The notes beneath the pieces are model-generated. The model did no database searches, had not been told where the DNA came from, and saw nothing but the letters and a program-made list of their open reading frames with translations. The translations under genes were made by a program, and so were the position numbers. DNA of 64,000 nucleotides from Rhizobium sp. WYCCWR10014 (lineage in GTDB: Bacteria > Pseudomonadota > Alphaproteobacteria > Rhizobiales > Rhizobiaceae): contig NZ_LXFU01000044.1 in assembly GCF_001657485.1 (NCBI RefSeq), positions 1-64,000 on the forward strand, read 5' to 3'. Shown here in pieces: positions 35,516 to 44,746 of the stretch; the first letter of the stretch is position 1; each line of letters opens with the position of its first letter.

Positions 35516-36408
35516 CCGCTCATGAAGTGCACTTCGTCCAGATTGATCACGGTGCCCATGGCCGACGCGCCGAGAATGCCGCAGGCGCCCATCGGCGCCA
35601 GCACCGCGCTGCGGATAACGCTAGAAATCCCCGTCGTATCGAGCGCGAAATTCAACCCGTAGCTTGTGATCGCCCTGATTTCGGCTGTCGCATCCACCTT
35701 GCCGGGATTGATCGTGTGAGTGGCGCCGAGCTCGCGCGTCATGGCCAGCCGCATCATTCATGTCCGCCGCGACGATGGTTGTCGCGCCGACGACCTTGGC
35801 GGCTCAGGGCGGAGAAGCCGACCGGACCCGAGCCGAATACGGAAGGATTTGCCCACCGAAACCTTGAGCGCGTTCATGACTGCGCCCGCACCGGCCTGGA
35901 TACCGCAGGCGAGCGGTCCCAGCAATTCGAGCGGCGCCGTATCCGGTACCTTCAGGACATTCAGCTCATGGCAGATGGCGTGAGTGGCGAAGGATGATTG
36001 GCCGAAGAAGTTGCCGTGAATACGCTCGCCGCCTGCCGAAAGTGCGCTCGAGCCATCTGTGCGTGCACCAAGGAAATTGCGCAGGAAAAATTCTTGGCAA
36101 TAGCTGATGTGGTGATCCAGGCAACTCGGGCAGTGGCCGCAGGAATCGAAGGTCATGACGACTTATCCCCGGCCTTCCCCTTCGAGACGGCGCGGCCGAC
36201 TTTCTCGACAATGCCGGCCCCCCTCATGTCCAAGTCCCACCGGCAGCGGCGTCGGCAGCATGCCATCACGCACGATGATATCGGTATGGCAAGCACCCGT
36301 TGCCACGACCTTCACGAGGATTTCGTTATCCCTCGGCTCCTCGATACCGACGGTTTCGAGGCTGAGGCTAGTGCCTTGCGCGCGGGCAATCGCAGCTTCT
36401 ATCTGCAT
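35516..36408 (-). pseudogene. Zinc-type aryl-alcohol dehydrogenase remnant
   Basis: The ATG at 36408 has a GGAGA site. Frames read MQIEAAIARAQGTSLSLETV, GACHTDIIVRDG (first zinc-ligand region), then FDSCGHCPSCLDHHISYCQEF (structural zinc cysteines), APLELLGPLACGIQAGAGAVMNAL and GLNFALDTTGISSVIRSAV. At least three frameshifts occur (near 36240, 36160 and 35770). The pattern is that of XylB-like benzyl-alcohol dehydrogenases. The 3' end is cut by IS630 DNA. Confidence 0.75.
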
Positions 36409-36434
36409 GGCAATCTCCGACATGAACTGGCAAG

Positions 36435-37021
36435 CGCGGGGGATGCGGGCCAAGCGCGACCCGATTGGTGGAGGGATCACCGACGTGCAGGTGTGACGCC
36501 TTCATAACCAGTTTGGCTGTCAAGACTTCGGCGATCTTTTCATCGGCGAGGATTAGGCCCGTCGCCATGCAAATCTGGCCCTGATGTAGAAAGGCGCCCC
36601 AGGCCGAATCGGAAGCAGCGATGTCGAGATCGGCGTCGTCGAGCACGATAAGCGAGTTCTTGCCGCCAAGCTCTAGCTGAATCTTCTTGAAGTGGTTGCC
36701 GGCAATCTCGGCGACCTTCGAGCTGGCCCTGGCAGATCCGGTGAAGGAGATCATCGGGCATCGGTGCACATCGCCTCGCCGGTGTCAGCTCCACCGGGCG
36801 CCATCTGCAGCACGCCCGTGGGCAGGCCGGCTTCCTCGAAGATGCGGGCGATGATGATGCCGCCCGAAATCGGCGTGCGCGGATCGGGCTTGTGGACCAC
36901 GGCATTGCCGAATGCTAGCGCTGCGGCAATCGAGCGGAACGAAAGCACGAGCGGGAAATTGAAGGGCGAGATCACGCCGACGATACCGGCGCGGCGCGCA
37001 CCCTCACCGAACTCACCGAAG
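36435..37021 (-). pseudogene. Benzaldehyde-type aldehyde dehydrogenase remnant
   Basis: Fragments include GIVGVISPFNFPLVLSFRSIAAALAFGNAVV, ISFTGSARASSKVAEIAGNH, KIQLELGGKNSLIVLDDADLD (catalytic Glu) and HQGQICMATGLILAD (catalytic Cys). A frame change occurs near 36760. The 5' end is cut by the IS6 copy at 37022 and the 3' end near 36435. It lies upstream of the alcohol dehydrogenase remnant on the same strand, an arrangement typical of aromatic alcohol oxidation pathways. Confidence 0.75.
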
Positions 37022-37805
37022 GGCGATGTCACGTTGTGTGGGGCTTAACGATTGTGGAATAACGGATTGGGTGAACAGTCCGACCGTAAGCTACAAGAGC
37101 CACCGCTTTCCACCGCAGATCATCGCCCGTGCGGTCTGGCTGTATTTTCGATTCCCTTTGAGCCTAAGGATGGTCGAGGAGGTGCTGCTGGAGCGCGGTA
37201 TGATCCGGAGATGGGGTCGCAATTTGGAACGGCTTATGCCAGGCAGTTGTGCAGAAAGAGGCCCTTGCGAAAGAATATCTGGCATCTGGACGGGGTGGTG
37301 ATTTCCATAGGCGGCCGCGAACATTGGCTCTGGCGTGCCGTTGACCAGGACGATTACGTTCTCGACGAGATCGTTCAAGCCCACCGCGATACCCAAGCCC
37401 CCAGGCGATTGCTGGTCAGACTACTGAAGAGAAGCGAAGCCTGACGCCGAGCGGATCGTCACCGACGAATTGCGCTCATATGGTGCTGCAAGACGTGAGG
37501 TGATGCCCGCCATTGAACATCGATCGCGCAAGTGCCTGAACAATCGGGCCGAGAATTCTCACCTGCCGCTTCGAAAACGGAGCGGATAATGCAGGGATTT
37601 CGATCCTCGCGGCTTGCAACGGTTCATATCCATCTTTTCGGCACTCCGAAATCTCTTCGTCCTGCGCACCAGAAATACTCAGCCCTCGCCATCCACATCC
37701 ATCGGATCCGCGCAATGGCGCAGTGGAAAGCCGTGACCGGCGCAACCGCCTGACGTCTCAGACAAGCGCCCTGTTCCGACCTTGATCAAACAACGTGACA
37801 TCGCC
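37022..37805 (+). mobile_element. Decayed IS6 element with perfect ends
   Basis: GGCGATGTCACGTTGT at 37022-37037 and its exact inverse at 37790-37805 bound 784 bp. The transposase is broken: HRFPPQIIARAVWLYFRFPLSLRMVEEVLLERGMI and later ISIGGREHWLWRAVDQ are in different frames, and an internal block is missing. No 8-bp target duplication remains. Confidence 0.85.
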
Positions 37806-38219
37806 CGGAGCATCAAGCCGAGCGTATCGAGCATGTTGACGCCTAGCCTGCGTCACCGGGAACTCCTAGGCCGCCCACCCTTTTGTCGTGAAAAACGAAA
37901 AGAATCGAACAGCAACTGAGGAGTGCCGTCGATCCGACAGACGTCCGTGGGAGGAGGTGGGCCATCTGAATTCGAAGCTCTGCGCACGAGATGGATCGCT
38001 TCGATGAAAACCAGGGTACCCATTCCCGTCGCACATGATAGACTTTGCTGCAGCGCAGCTATGCAATGGATGCATAGCGCTTTGTCGAGAAAACCTACAT
38101 CTCACCGCCGGCGTGTCGGGTGCTGCCGTGTCGGAGGTAGCAACCTTCTTCGAACCATCGTATCCCTCCGCCGAAGGCCGTCTGTGCTGACTTGCTGATT
38201 GGCTTTAAGTCCATGGCTT
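37806..38219. other. Intergenic before IS66, nothing recognised
   Basis: No gene is visible; the left end of the IS66 element probably lies here but I could not fix its terminal repeat. Confidence 0.35.
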
Positions 38220-38634
38220 ATGTCATGCGTTACAATTATTTCCCCCATTGAGGTGTTGTCCTCCGATGATCTTGGTCACCGGCGGGACTGGTCGGACGCA
38301 GAGAAGGTTCGGATCGCCGAGGAAAGCCTGCAAGGTTTTCGGCAGGGCTCAGTGACGGCACGGCGTTATGGATTGTCGCGATCACTGTTGACCCGTTGGC
38401 GTCGGGAATACCGAAGCGGGCTTCTGAGCGGTTCCGCATCAACAAGCTTTGTGCCGCTTTCGATTTCGCCACCGACTGCGGCATCTTCTGAGATGATGGC
38501 TCCGCTCCAGTCGGGCGGCGAAAAGATGATCGAGATTGGCCTGCCGAATGGCCGGCGGCTGACGATTCCGGCCTCGCTTGATCCGACCTCCTTGCCCGTC
38601 TGTTGTCGATCCTGGACGTGTCATGATCGCGTTT
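38220..38634 (+). pseudogene. IS66 TnpA, frameshifted at 3' end
   Basis: Encodes VLSSDDLGHRRDWSDAEKVRIAEESLQGF and an HTH (SVTARRYGLSRSLLTRWRREY), the IS66 OrfA type. The family's C-terminus SLARLLSILDV is shifted out of frame by one lost C near 38590. tnpB starts at 38623, overlapping the expected end. Confidence 0.8.
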
Positions 38635-38974
38635 CCGGGCGGGGTGAAGGAGTGGATCGCGGGCGGCGTGACGGACATGCGTTGCGGCATGAACAGCCTG
38701 GCGCTGAAGGTGCAGGAAGGCCTTGGCCGCGATCCTCATAGCGGCGAGGTTTTCTGCTTCCGCGGCCGCAAGGGTGACCTGATCAAGGTGCTCTGGCATG
38801 ACGGCGTTGGCATGTCGCTTTACCTGAAGCGGCTGGAAGCTGGAAAGTTCATCTGGCCAGTCAAGCCAGAATGGCTCTGCCGTGCCGGTGTCGGCGGCGC
38901 AGCTCGGCTATCTCCTGGAAGGGATCGACTGGCGCAATCCGCGCTGGACGCAAAGGCCTTCCAAGGCGGGTTGA
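38623..38974 (+). pseudogene. IS66 TnpB, frameshifted
   Basis: MIAFPGGVKEWIAGGVTDMRCGMNSLALKV and LWHDGVGMSLYLKRLEAGKFIWPV are typical of IS66 Orf2. After about 38866 the proper C-terminus (AAQLGYLLEGIDWRNPRWTQRP) lies in another frame to a TGA at 38972. One extra base accounts for it. The open frame instead runs to 39057 with an unrelated tail. Confidence 0.85.
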
Positions 38975-39032
38975 TAGGTACATTCCTCTGTTTTTGTTGG
39001 GCTTTTGGCATGTTCCATGGTAGCTTTCGGCC

Positions 39033-40660
39033 ATGGATGATGCTGCTTCGGAGATAGGAAGACTGCGCGCCGCGCTTGCGGCATCGGAGGCGCGTGCCGC
39101 CTCCGCCGAGGCCGATCTCGCACAGGTGCGCGCCGTCGTGACAACCTCCGAGGCTATGATCAGGCACCTCAAGCTCGAGATCGCCAAGATGCGGCGGGAG
39201 CAGTACGGCCAAAGCTCGGAACGCCGCGCCCGGCTGATCGACCAGATGGAATTGCAGCTCGAAGAACTCGAGGCAGACGCCACAGAGGATGAGATCGCGG
39301 CAGAACGCGTGGCAGCAAAGATCGCGCAAGTCTCGGCCTTCGAACGCCGTCGTCCGGCCCGCAAGCCGTTTCCCGAGCACCTGCCGCGCGAGGGCCTAAT
39401 CATTGAAGCTCCTTCGACTTGCACCTGCTGTGGCTCAGCGCGGATCGTGAAGATGGGCGAGGACGTCACCGAGACGCTGGAGGTGATCCCGCGCCAGTGG
39501 AAGGTGATCCAGACGGTGCGGGAGAAGTATACCTGTCGGGATTGCGAGAAGATCAGCCAACCACCGGCACCTTTCCATGCGACCCCACGTGGATGGGCGG
39601 GACCGAACCTGCTCGCCACGATCCTGTTCGAGAAGTTCGGCCAGCATCAGCCATTGAACCGCCAGGCTGAGTGCTACGCCACGGAGGGTGTCGATCTCAG
39701 CCTCTTCACGTTGGCTGACCAGGTCGCGTCTTGCGCGACGGCGCTGCAACCGATCCATGACCTGATCCGCGCCCATGTTCTGGCCGCCGAGCGGCTGCAT
39801 GGCGACGATACCACCGTGCCGCTTCTGGCGAGGGAAGCAACGAAGCAGGCAAGGTTATGGACCTACGTTCGCGACGACCGCCCCTTCGCGGGCGGCGCGC
39901 CTCCCGCAGCCCTCTTCCACTTCTCACCCGATCGCGAGAAGACCCATCCCAATAAGCATCTCGCCGGGTGGTATGGCACTCTGCAGGGCGATGCCTACGG
40001 CGGCTACAACGACCTCTATCGTGCCGACCGCAGCCCCGCGCCGGTGATCAGCGCGCTCTGCTGGAGCCATGCGCGGCGCAAATTCTTCGAACTGGCCGAC
40101 ATCGCCGGCAACGTTCGCAAGGGCAAACCCGCCCACGAGATATCACCCGTCGCGCTGGAGGCTGTGGCCCGCATCGACGCGCTCTTCGACATCGAGCGCG
40201 GCAAAAACAGAATGCCTGCCGAGGAGCGGCTCGCAGCGAGGCAGCAACATGCTCGTCCACTCGTCGAGGAACTGCACGACTGGCTCATGGCCCAGCGTGC
40301 GCAGATGTCGAAGCACAATCCCGTCGCCAAGGCGATCAACTACATGTTCGAGAAGGAGGGTCGCTGGGAAACCTTCACCCGGTTCCTCGACGACGGCAGG
40401 CTGTGTCTCACGAACAATGCCGCCGAACGCGCCCTGCGCGGCATTGCTCTCGGAAGAAAGGCATGGTTATTCGCCGGTTCCCAGCGTGGGGGCGAGCGCG
40501 CCGCCTTTATGTATTCCCTGATCGTCACGGCCAAGATGAACGATATCGATCCGCAATCCTGGTTGGCGGACGTGCTCGCCCGGCTGCCAAACATTTTCTG
40601 TATCCAGGTTGCCGGAACTACTCCCCTGAAACTGGTCCGCCGGAAGCGCCCGGCAGATGA
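39033..40660 (+). CDS. IS66 transposase TnpC
   Basis: About 540 of the residues are normal IS66 transposase: a coiled coil (residues 1-95), a zinc-finger-like CTCCGS-CRDCEK pair, RLHGDDTTVPLL, LQGDAYGGYNDLY and CLTNNAAERALRG with the catalytic Glu. After WLADVLARLPN the family C-terminus (RLPELLPWNW) is in another frame with a stop, and the open frame continues into the next gene. So translation gives a 644-aa fusion ending at 40967. The core is intact and may still be active. Confidence 0.85.
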
Positions 40661-40667
40661 CGGCCTG

Positions 40668-40967
40668 ATGGCGCGCCCGACCCATGTCTACACGATCGAC
40701 TATGTCGCCTCGCTGATAGGCGAGAACCTCGAATTCATCCAGGAAATCGCCAGCAACTCAGACAACATCGACTATGGCGAGATGATCCATGCTTATGACG
40801 GAACCGAGGAAGGCATCACCACCTTCACCGAACGCGGCATCGAGAGCTTGAAGGAATTCCTCGCCGATGTCCGCACCTGGGACGGAGGTGTTCGGCAGTT
40901 CCTCATAGACGAGCAATGTGATCCGGAAAGGATCGAACGCATCATGGCAGGCGAGCCAAAATCATAA
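40668..40967 (+). CDS. IS66-associated 99-aa ORF
   Basis: From the ATG at 40668 the sequence MARPTHVYTIDYVASLIGEN runs to IERIMAGEPKS. I recall similar small ORFs behind tnpC in rhizobial IS66 elements, function unknown. It is acidic, with no catalytic motif. Here it is in frame with tnpC because of the tnpC frameshift, so it can be made alone or as a C-terminal extension. Confidence 0.55.
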   Translation: MARPTHVYTIDYVASLIGENLEFIQEIASNSDNIDYGEMIHAYDGTEEGITTFTERGIESLKEFLADVRTWDGGVRQFLIDEQCDPERIERIMAGEPKS

Positions 40968-41199
40968 GTCCTGCGGCCTTCGCCGGATGGATACGAACCA
41001 TCCAGGTCGATCTTGAGATCGATTCCCGACCAGTTTCGGCCGCGCCCGCCTTTAGATCGACCAGCATCGGCGTCTGTGCTCGGACGAATTTCGATCGCGC
41101 GGTGCAATCTTGCGTATTTCACGCATGCCGGACGATCGGTGGCGTCTCCGGAACCAAGGTTCAATATGATGCCCCGGGTTCGTTGCCAACGTGACCTGC

Positions 41200-42138
41200 C
41201 ACTGAACTTACATCCAGCGGCGGTTAGAGCCTCGGCGGCTTTGAATACGCCAAATGGCGCGGTGTGAGCAACCGGCGGAAACGCGAAGCTTTCATCTTGC
41301 GCAGCGTTGGAGCCGGTTGCGGCGATGGTCCCGGCATAGTCTGCCGGGGTCTGATATCCGAGCGATGAGTGCGGCCGGAAATGGTTATAATCCTCAGCCC
41401 ATTCAGCGATGGCGCTGCGGGCATGATCGAGGCCGAAGAAGAGGCTCTCGTTGAGCAACTCGTCGCGCAGGCGACCGTTGAAACTCTCGACATAGCCGTT
41501 CTGCATTGGCTTTCCCGGCGCGATGTAGTGCCACTCGACCTTGTGATCCTTCGACCAGGCAAGAATGGCATTCGAGGTGAATTCGGTGCCGTTGTCGGAG
41601 ACAATCATGTCAGGCTTGCCGCGTCGTTCGATCAGCGTCGTCAGTTCCCGAGCAACACGGCGACCGGAGATCGACGTGTCGGGGATTGCCGCCAGGCATT
41701 CGCGCGTCACATCATCGACAACATTAGCACCCGGAAGCGTCTACCGCCGGCAAACTGGTCGTGGACGAAATCCAGCGACCAGCGGGCATTGGCCTTCGCT
41801 TCGACCAGGATCGGCGCACGCGTGCCGACAGCACGCCGACGGGCCTTTCGCTTGCGAACGGAAAGCCCTTCCTCGCGATAAAGACGGTATATGCGATTGA
41901 CCCCGGACGGCTCTCCGTCTCGCCGAAGCAGGATGAATAGCCGCCGGTAGCCGAAACGCCGTCGCTCATTAGCGAGGTCACGCAGCTTCGCTCGCAGATC
42001 GACCTCCGGCGGTCGATTGGACCGATAACGGATCGTCTTGCGGTCGGCGGATACGATCTGGCAGGCCCGCCGTTCCGAAAGACCCATGACGGCCTTCAGA
42101 TGCGTGACGGCTTCACGCTTGGCGGCAGGCCCTACCAT
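41200..42138 (-). pseudogene. IS3 transposase OrfB, frameshifted
   Basis: The first part (42138 to about 41710) encodes GLSERRACQIVSADRKTIRY and ANARWSLDFVHDQFAGGRRFRVL with the first Asp. The second, in another frame, encodes IVSDNGTEFTSNAILAW and MQNGYVESFNGRLRDELLNE with the second Asp and Glu. One missing A near 41728 causes the break. The C-terminal stop is also lost; the open frame continues through the IS end to 40793, antisense to the IS66 ORF. Confidence 0.87.
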
Positions 42139-42398
42139 TTTTTTGCAAGAAGCTCGCGGAGCGCGGCTGCATCAAGCATCTGTTCGGCCAACAGCTTCTT
42201 CAGCCTGGTATTCTCGTCCTCAAGCGCCTTCAGCCGCTTCGCCTCGGAGACTTCCATGCCGCCATATTTGGCTTTCCAGTTATAAAACGTCGCTTCTGAA
42301 ATCCCGTGCTTGCGGCAGAGGTCGGCCGCCTTCGCGCCAGCCTCCTGCTCCTTCAGCACACCGATAATCTGCTCTTCCGTAAATCTCTGCTTCTTCAT
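42132..42398 (-). CDS. IS3 transposase OrfA
   Basis: 88 aa: MKKQRFTEEQIIGVLKEQEA, an HTH (LCRKHGISEATFYNWKAKYGG) and a leucine zipper (AKRLKALEDENTRLKKLLAEQ). Typical OrfA of the IS407 group, overlapping orfB by seven bases. Confidence 0.92.
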   Translation of the reverse strand: MKKQRFTEEQIIGVLKEQEAGAKAADLCRKHGISEATFYNWKAKYGGMEVSEAKRLKALEDENTRLKKLLAEQMLDAAALRELLAKKW

Positions 42399-42598
42399 TC
42401 GTCCGTCCCGTAATAGGCCGGACTCTAATCCATTCTGGAGGAAATTCTCAGTGGCAGGTCAAACGCGTTCTTAGCGTGTCTTCACGAAGTTGCCACTTGG
42501 CGAGCCCGTTTCTCGCGGCGCTGCTGGGGGGGAGGACGAGATGTTCATGGCCCCTCGCTATTTGGCGACCGTGCGGCGGGCGAGATCGATGCCTACCT

Positions 42599-42716
42599 GG
42601 CGATGTCACGTTGTTTGTGGATAAGCTACACCATGCCCATTTTGCAGGGTAGAGGATCACGCCTCATCCTGCAAATGCACCATGTTCAGGCGTCCAAGAA
42701 ACAACGTGACATCGCC
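42599..42716. mobile_element. MITE-like 118-bp IS6 derivative
   Basis: GGCGATGTCACGTTGTTT at 42599-42616 and its exact inverse at 42699-42716 match the ends of the IS6 copy at 37022-37805. No coding DNA lies between. The centre contains a further imperfect palindrome. It ends 57 bp past the 3' end of the GH12 gene. Confidence 0.8.
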
Positions 42717-42773
42717 CATCATCCTCAAAGAACTTAATCCCTCCTGGTTGGGATCGATGGACCAACGCCTGTA

Positions 42774-43910
42774 TCAAGTCGAACTCACCGACCAATTATT
42801 AAAATTGAAGTTCATCCCCTCGGGGGACGAGGTAATCTCGACGCCATATTGAACGCTGCCGACGTGCATGTCGCCAAAGTAGCCCTTCGACTTGAGCCAC
42901 TCTAGGATGCTCTTGATGTCCACCGTTCCGCTATCGCTTTTGGATGTGCACAGCAGTGAGATCACGTTGTGACCATTAGAGCCCGTGAACACGTTCCAAG
43001 TCGCCCCGCCCACATTGACATTGCGGTAGAGCGGGATCGCTGCGCCCGAGCGGTCGTAACGATATGAGATGGGCTTGACATTGCCGCTTCCCTCTGGACT
43101 TGCAGTGTAGTTTGTCCAGAGCATTATCTCATTCTGGTGTGAGCTGTCCCAGATGTCGTAGGCGGTGTCCCAGGCCCCGCCAGCCGGAACATCCTGATTG
43201 AAGCTCGAAGTCAGAGTATTAATTGAACTGAGCGGCTTTCCAATATTTAAAGCCTGGTGGGGATAGCTCTTGATGCCATTTGTATTAGGCTGTTTCGACC
43301 AAACGCTCCACTGTTTGCCTGCATGAACCGAAATCGTCTGAGGCCCGGCGCCGGTTCCCCATACATCATTATTCCAAGAATAACCGCCGTAGGAAAATTC
43401 TTCGAATGGAGAGCTCGAGCTCCAAACCTGGGCGTTTGCAGGAAGAGGCGCGGCAATCGATGATCTGGGTTCAAGTTTATCATCCTGTGCATCCATGTAG
43501 CCCGGCAAGGCTGGCGATCCAGCACCGTTGATTCGATTGGGAACAATAAGCTCGCTTTCGGTAACGTGAACACCGCGGAAGCGGGTTTCCACCTTGCCGT
43601 CGGGCACCGGCACTTCGTTGGTCGTATAAGAGCCTTCCAGTTCTGCGCAGACAACGCCCCATCCGGCCCGGAGATTGCAACCTACCTGAGCGCCCACCGC
43701 TGGGGCGTCATCACTATTGAAAGGGTTGAACTTTGGAGACGCGACACCTCCGTGAAGACCGGCATAAGCCCCGGCCCACGAGAAGGTTCTCGGTGCTTCG
43801 TAAGAAGAGACACTCGGATCGCTGTGGTCGGCGTGATCGGCCGCCGACGCGCCGCATGCCATTAAGGTCAAGAAGCCTACGGAGAAGATTTTTCTTTTAA
43901 CTAGCGACAT
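42774..43910 (-). CDS. Secreted GH12 endoglucanase-like protein with Omp25-type N-terminus
   Basis: 378 aa. A signal peptide (VKRKIFSVGFLTLMACGASAA) is followed by about 75 residues resembling the start of Omp25/31 beta-barrel proteins (FSWAGAYAGLHGG, VGAQVGCNLRAGWGVVCAELEGSY). From about residue 160 the sequence is glycoside hydrolase family 12: YSWNNDVWGTG, SYPHQALN, AWDTAYDIW, NEIMLWTNY with the likely nucleophile E261, and VQYGVEITSS with the likely acid/base E358. GH12 enzymes cut beta-1,4-glucans such as cellulose or xyloglucan. The ATG at 43910 fits the signal peptide. A NifA/sigma-54-type promoter at 44289-44305 faces it from about 380 bp upstream. Confidence 0.85.
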   Translation of the reverse strand: MSLVKRKIFSVGFLTLMACGASAADHADHSDPSVSSYEAPRTFSWAGAYAGLHGGVASPKFNPFNSDDAPAVGAQVGCNLRAGWGVVCAELEGSYTTNEVPVPDGKVETRFRGVHVTESELIVPNRINGAGSPALPGYMDAQDDKLEPRSSIAAPLPANAQVWSSSSPFEEFSYGGYSWNNDVWGTGAGPQTISVHAGKQWSVWSKQPNTNGIKSYPHQALNIGKPLSSINTLTSSFNQDVPAGGAWDTAYDIWDSSHQNEIMLWTNYTASPEGSGNVKPISYRYDRSGAAIPLYRNVNVGGATWNVFTGSNGHNVISLLCTSKSDSGTVDIKSILEWLKSKGYFGDMHVGSVQYGVEITSSPEGMNFNFNNWSVSST

Positions 43911-44098
43911 ATGTAACCCCATAACGAGCCGTTTAAACAAGTAACAACTAGGGTTGAGTTTGGTTGATGAACCGATTTTAGGGTTCCTTTCATCGCCGTT
44001 GCGATGCACGGGGCAATCTATGGGGGTATTCTGACCTACACTTTGGCCATCAATTATTTCGCGTTCAGCAAACTTATGACATGTTATCACATTTCATA

Positions 44099-44251
44099 TT
44101 ATACGTTGATACCGACGCGCTCCGATTCCAAGGCCGCGGCGGAGGAGCGGAAGAGTTCGATGGTTCCGTTCAATGGGGATCGATCTCTATATTGGAAGTT
44201 TTGCGTTTGGGGTTTCGTAATTTTCACGTTGATGGTCAGCAGTTGCGGCAT
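44099..44251 (-). CDS. 50-aa ORF just downstream of the divergent promoter
   Basis: The first ATG after the left-facing sigma-54 promoter, with a GAGAGGA site eight bases upstream. The product (MPQLLTINVKITKPQTQNFQ and on to ERVGINV) has no recognised domain. It could be a leader peptide or fortuitous. It ends 188 bp before the GH12 start. Confidence 0.35.
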   Translation of the reverse strand: MPQLLTINVKITKPQTQNFQYRDRSPLNGTIELFRSSAAALESERVGINV

Positions 44252-44288
44252 GGCCGAATCCTCTCAGTTTCATTGTCTCGGTGGGTCC

Positions 44289-44305
44289 TAGCACTCGTCG
44301 TGCCA
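44289..44305 (-). promoter_or_regulatory. Sigma-54 promoter facing the GH12 gene
   Basis: The minus strand reads TGGCACGACGAGTGCTA with GG-N10-GC spacing. Confidence 0.7.
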
Positions 44306-44372
44306 AGCCAATTGCGCGATGAATAGAATTTCGAGCTGGTCGGCTCGCTAGGGATCCACAGTGCGACGGGCT

Positions 44373-44388
44373 TGTGAGATTTGCGACA
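44373..44388. promoter_or_regulatory. NifA-type upstream activator site
   Basis: TGT-GAGATTTGCG-ACA, about 84 bp upstream of the left-facing promoter. Confidence 0.65.
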
Positions 44389-44541
44389 TGTCTGTCTGCA
44401 TGTGCTCGGTAGGTCACAACGCTGCTTTCCAATTGCCAGCATTTGCGTCAAGTGCGGCTCATTCGACGGAGACGTGCTTGCGCAGAGTTACCGTGGCTCT
44501 CCGAGAGCCTCACGACATATGTGCGACATTGTCGTCAATTT

Positions 44542-44557
44542 TGTCGGCTTCGTGACA
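44542..44557. promoter_or_regulatory. NifA-type upstream activator site
   Basis: TGT-CGGCTTCGTG-ACA, about 100 bp upstream of the right-facing promoter. Confidence 0.68.
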
Positions 44558-44645
44558 TGACTCAGGATTCTTCGGTCCGGTATTTCATCCCCCTAAGTGT
44601 TTGCGGGAGCACCAGTTTCCGTTCTGCCCTATCAATCAACTCAAT

Positions 44646-44660
44646 TGGCACGACGCTTGA
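44646..44660 (+). promoter_or_regulatory. nifH-type sigma-54 promoter, copy B
   Basis: TGGCACGACGCTTGA; -24 is consensus, -12 has GA instead of GC as in the other nifH-type copies. It lies 87 bp before the ATG at 44747. Confidence 0.65.
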
Positions 44661-44746
44661 AAATTGTTCTTGGGCTGCGACGGAACCAGCCGCGTCCGAT
44701 GTCGCGGCATCACCTCGGTCGGTTCGAACACGAAAAGGATGTAGTA

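Larger units (their letters stand above)
41192..42461 (-). mobile_element. IS3-family (IS407-group) element
   Basis: TGACCTGCCACTGA at 41192 and the inverse TCAGTGGCAGGTCA ending at 42461 are the terminal repeats. AACG on both sides (41188-41191 and 42462-42465) is the target duplication. Length is 1270 bp. Confidence 0.88.

Noticed and set aside
40793..41191. C-terminal extension of IS3 OrfB beyond the element end
   Set aside because: The sequence lies outside the terminal repeat and is antisense to the IS66-associated ORF; it is readthrough after stop loss.
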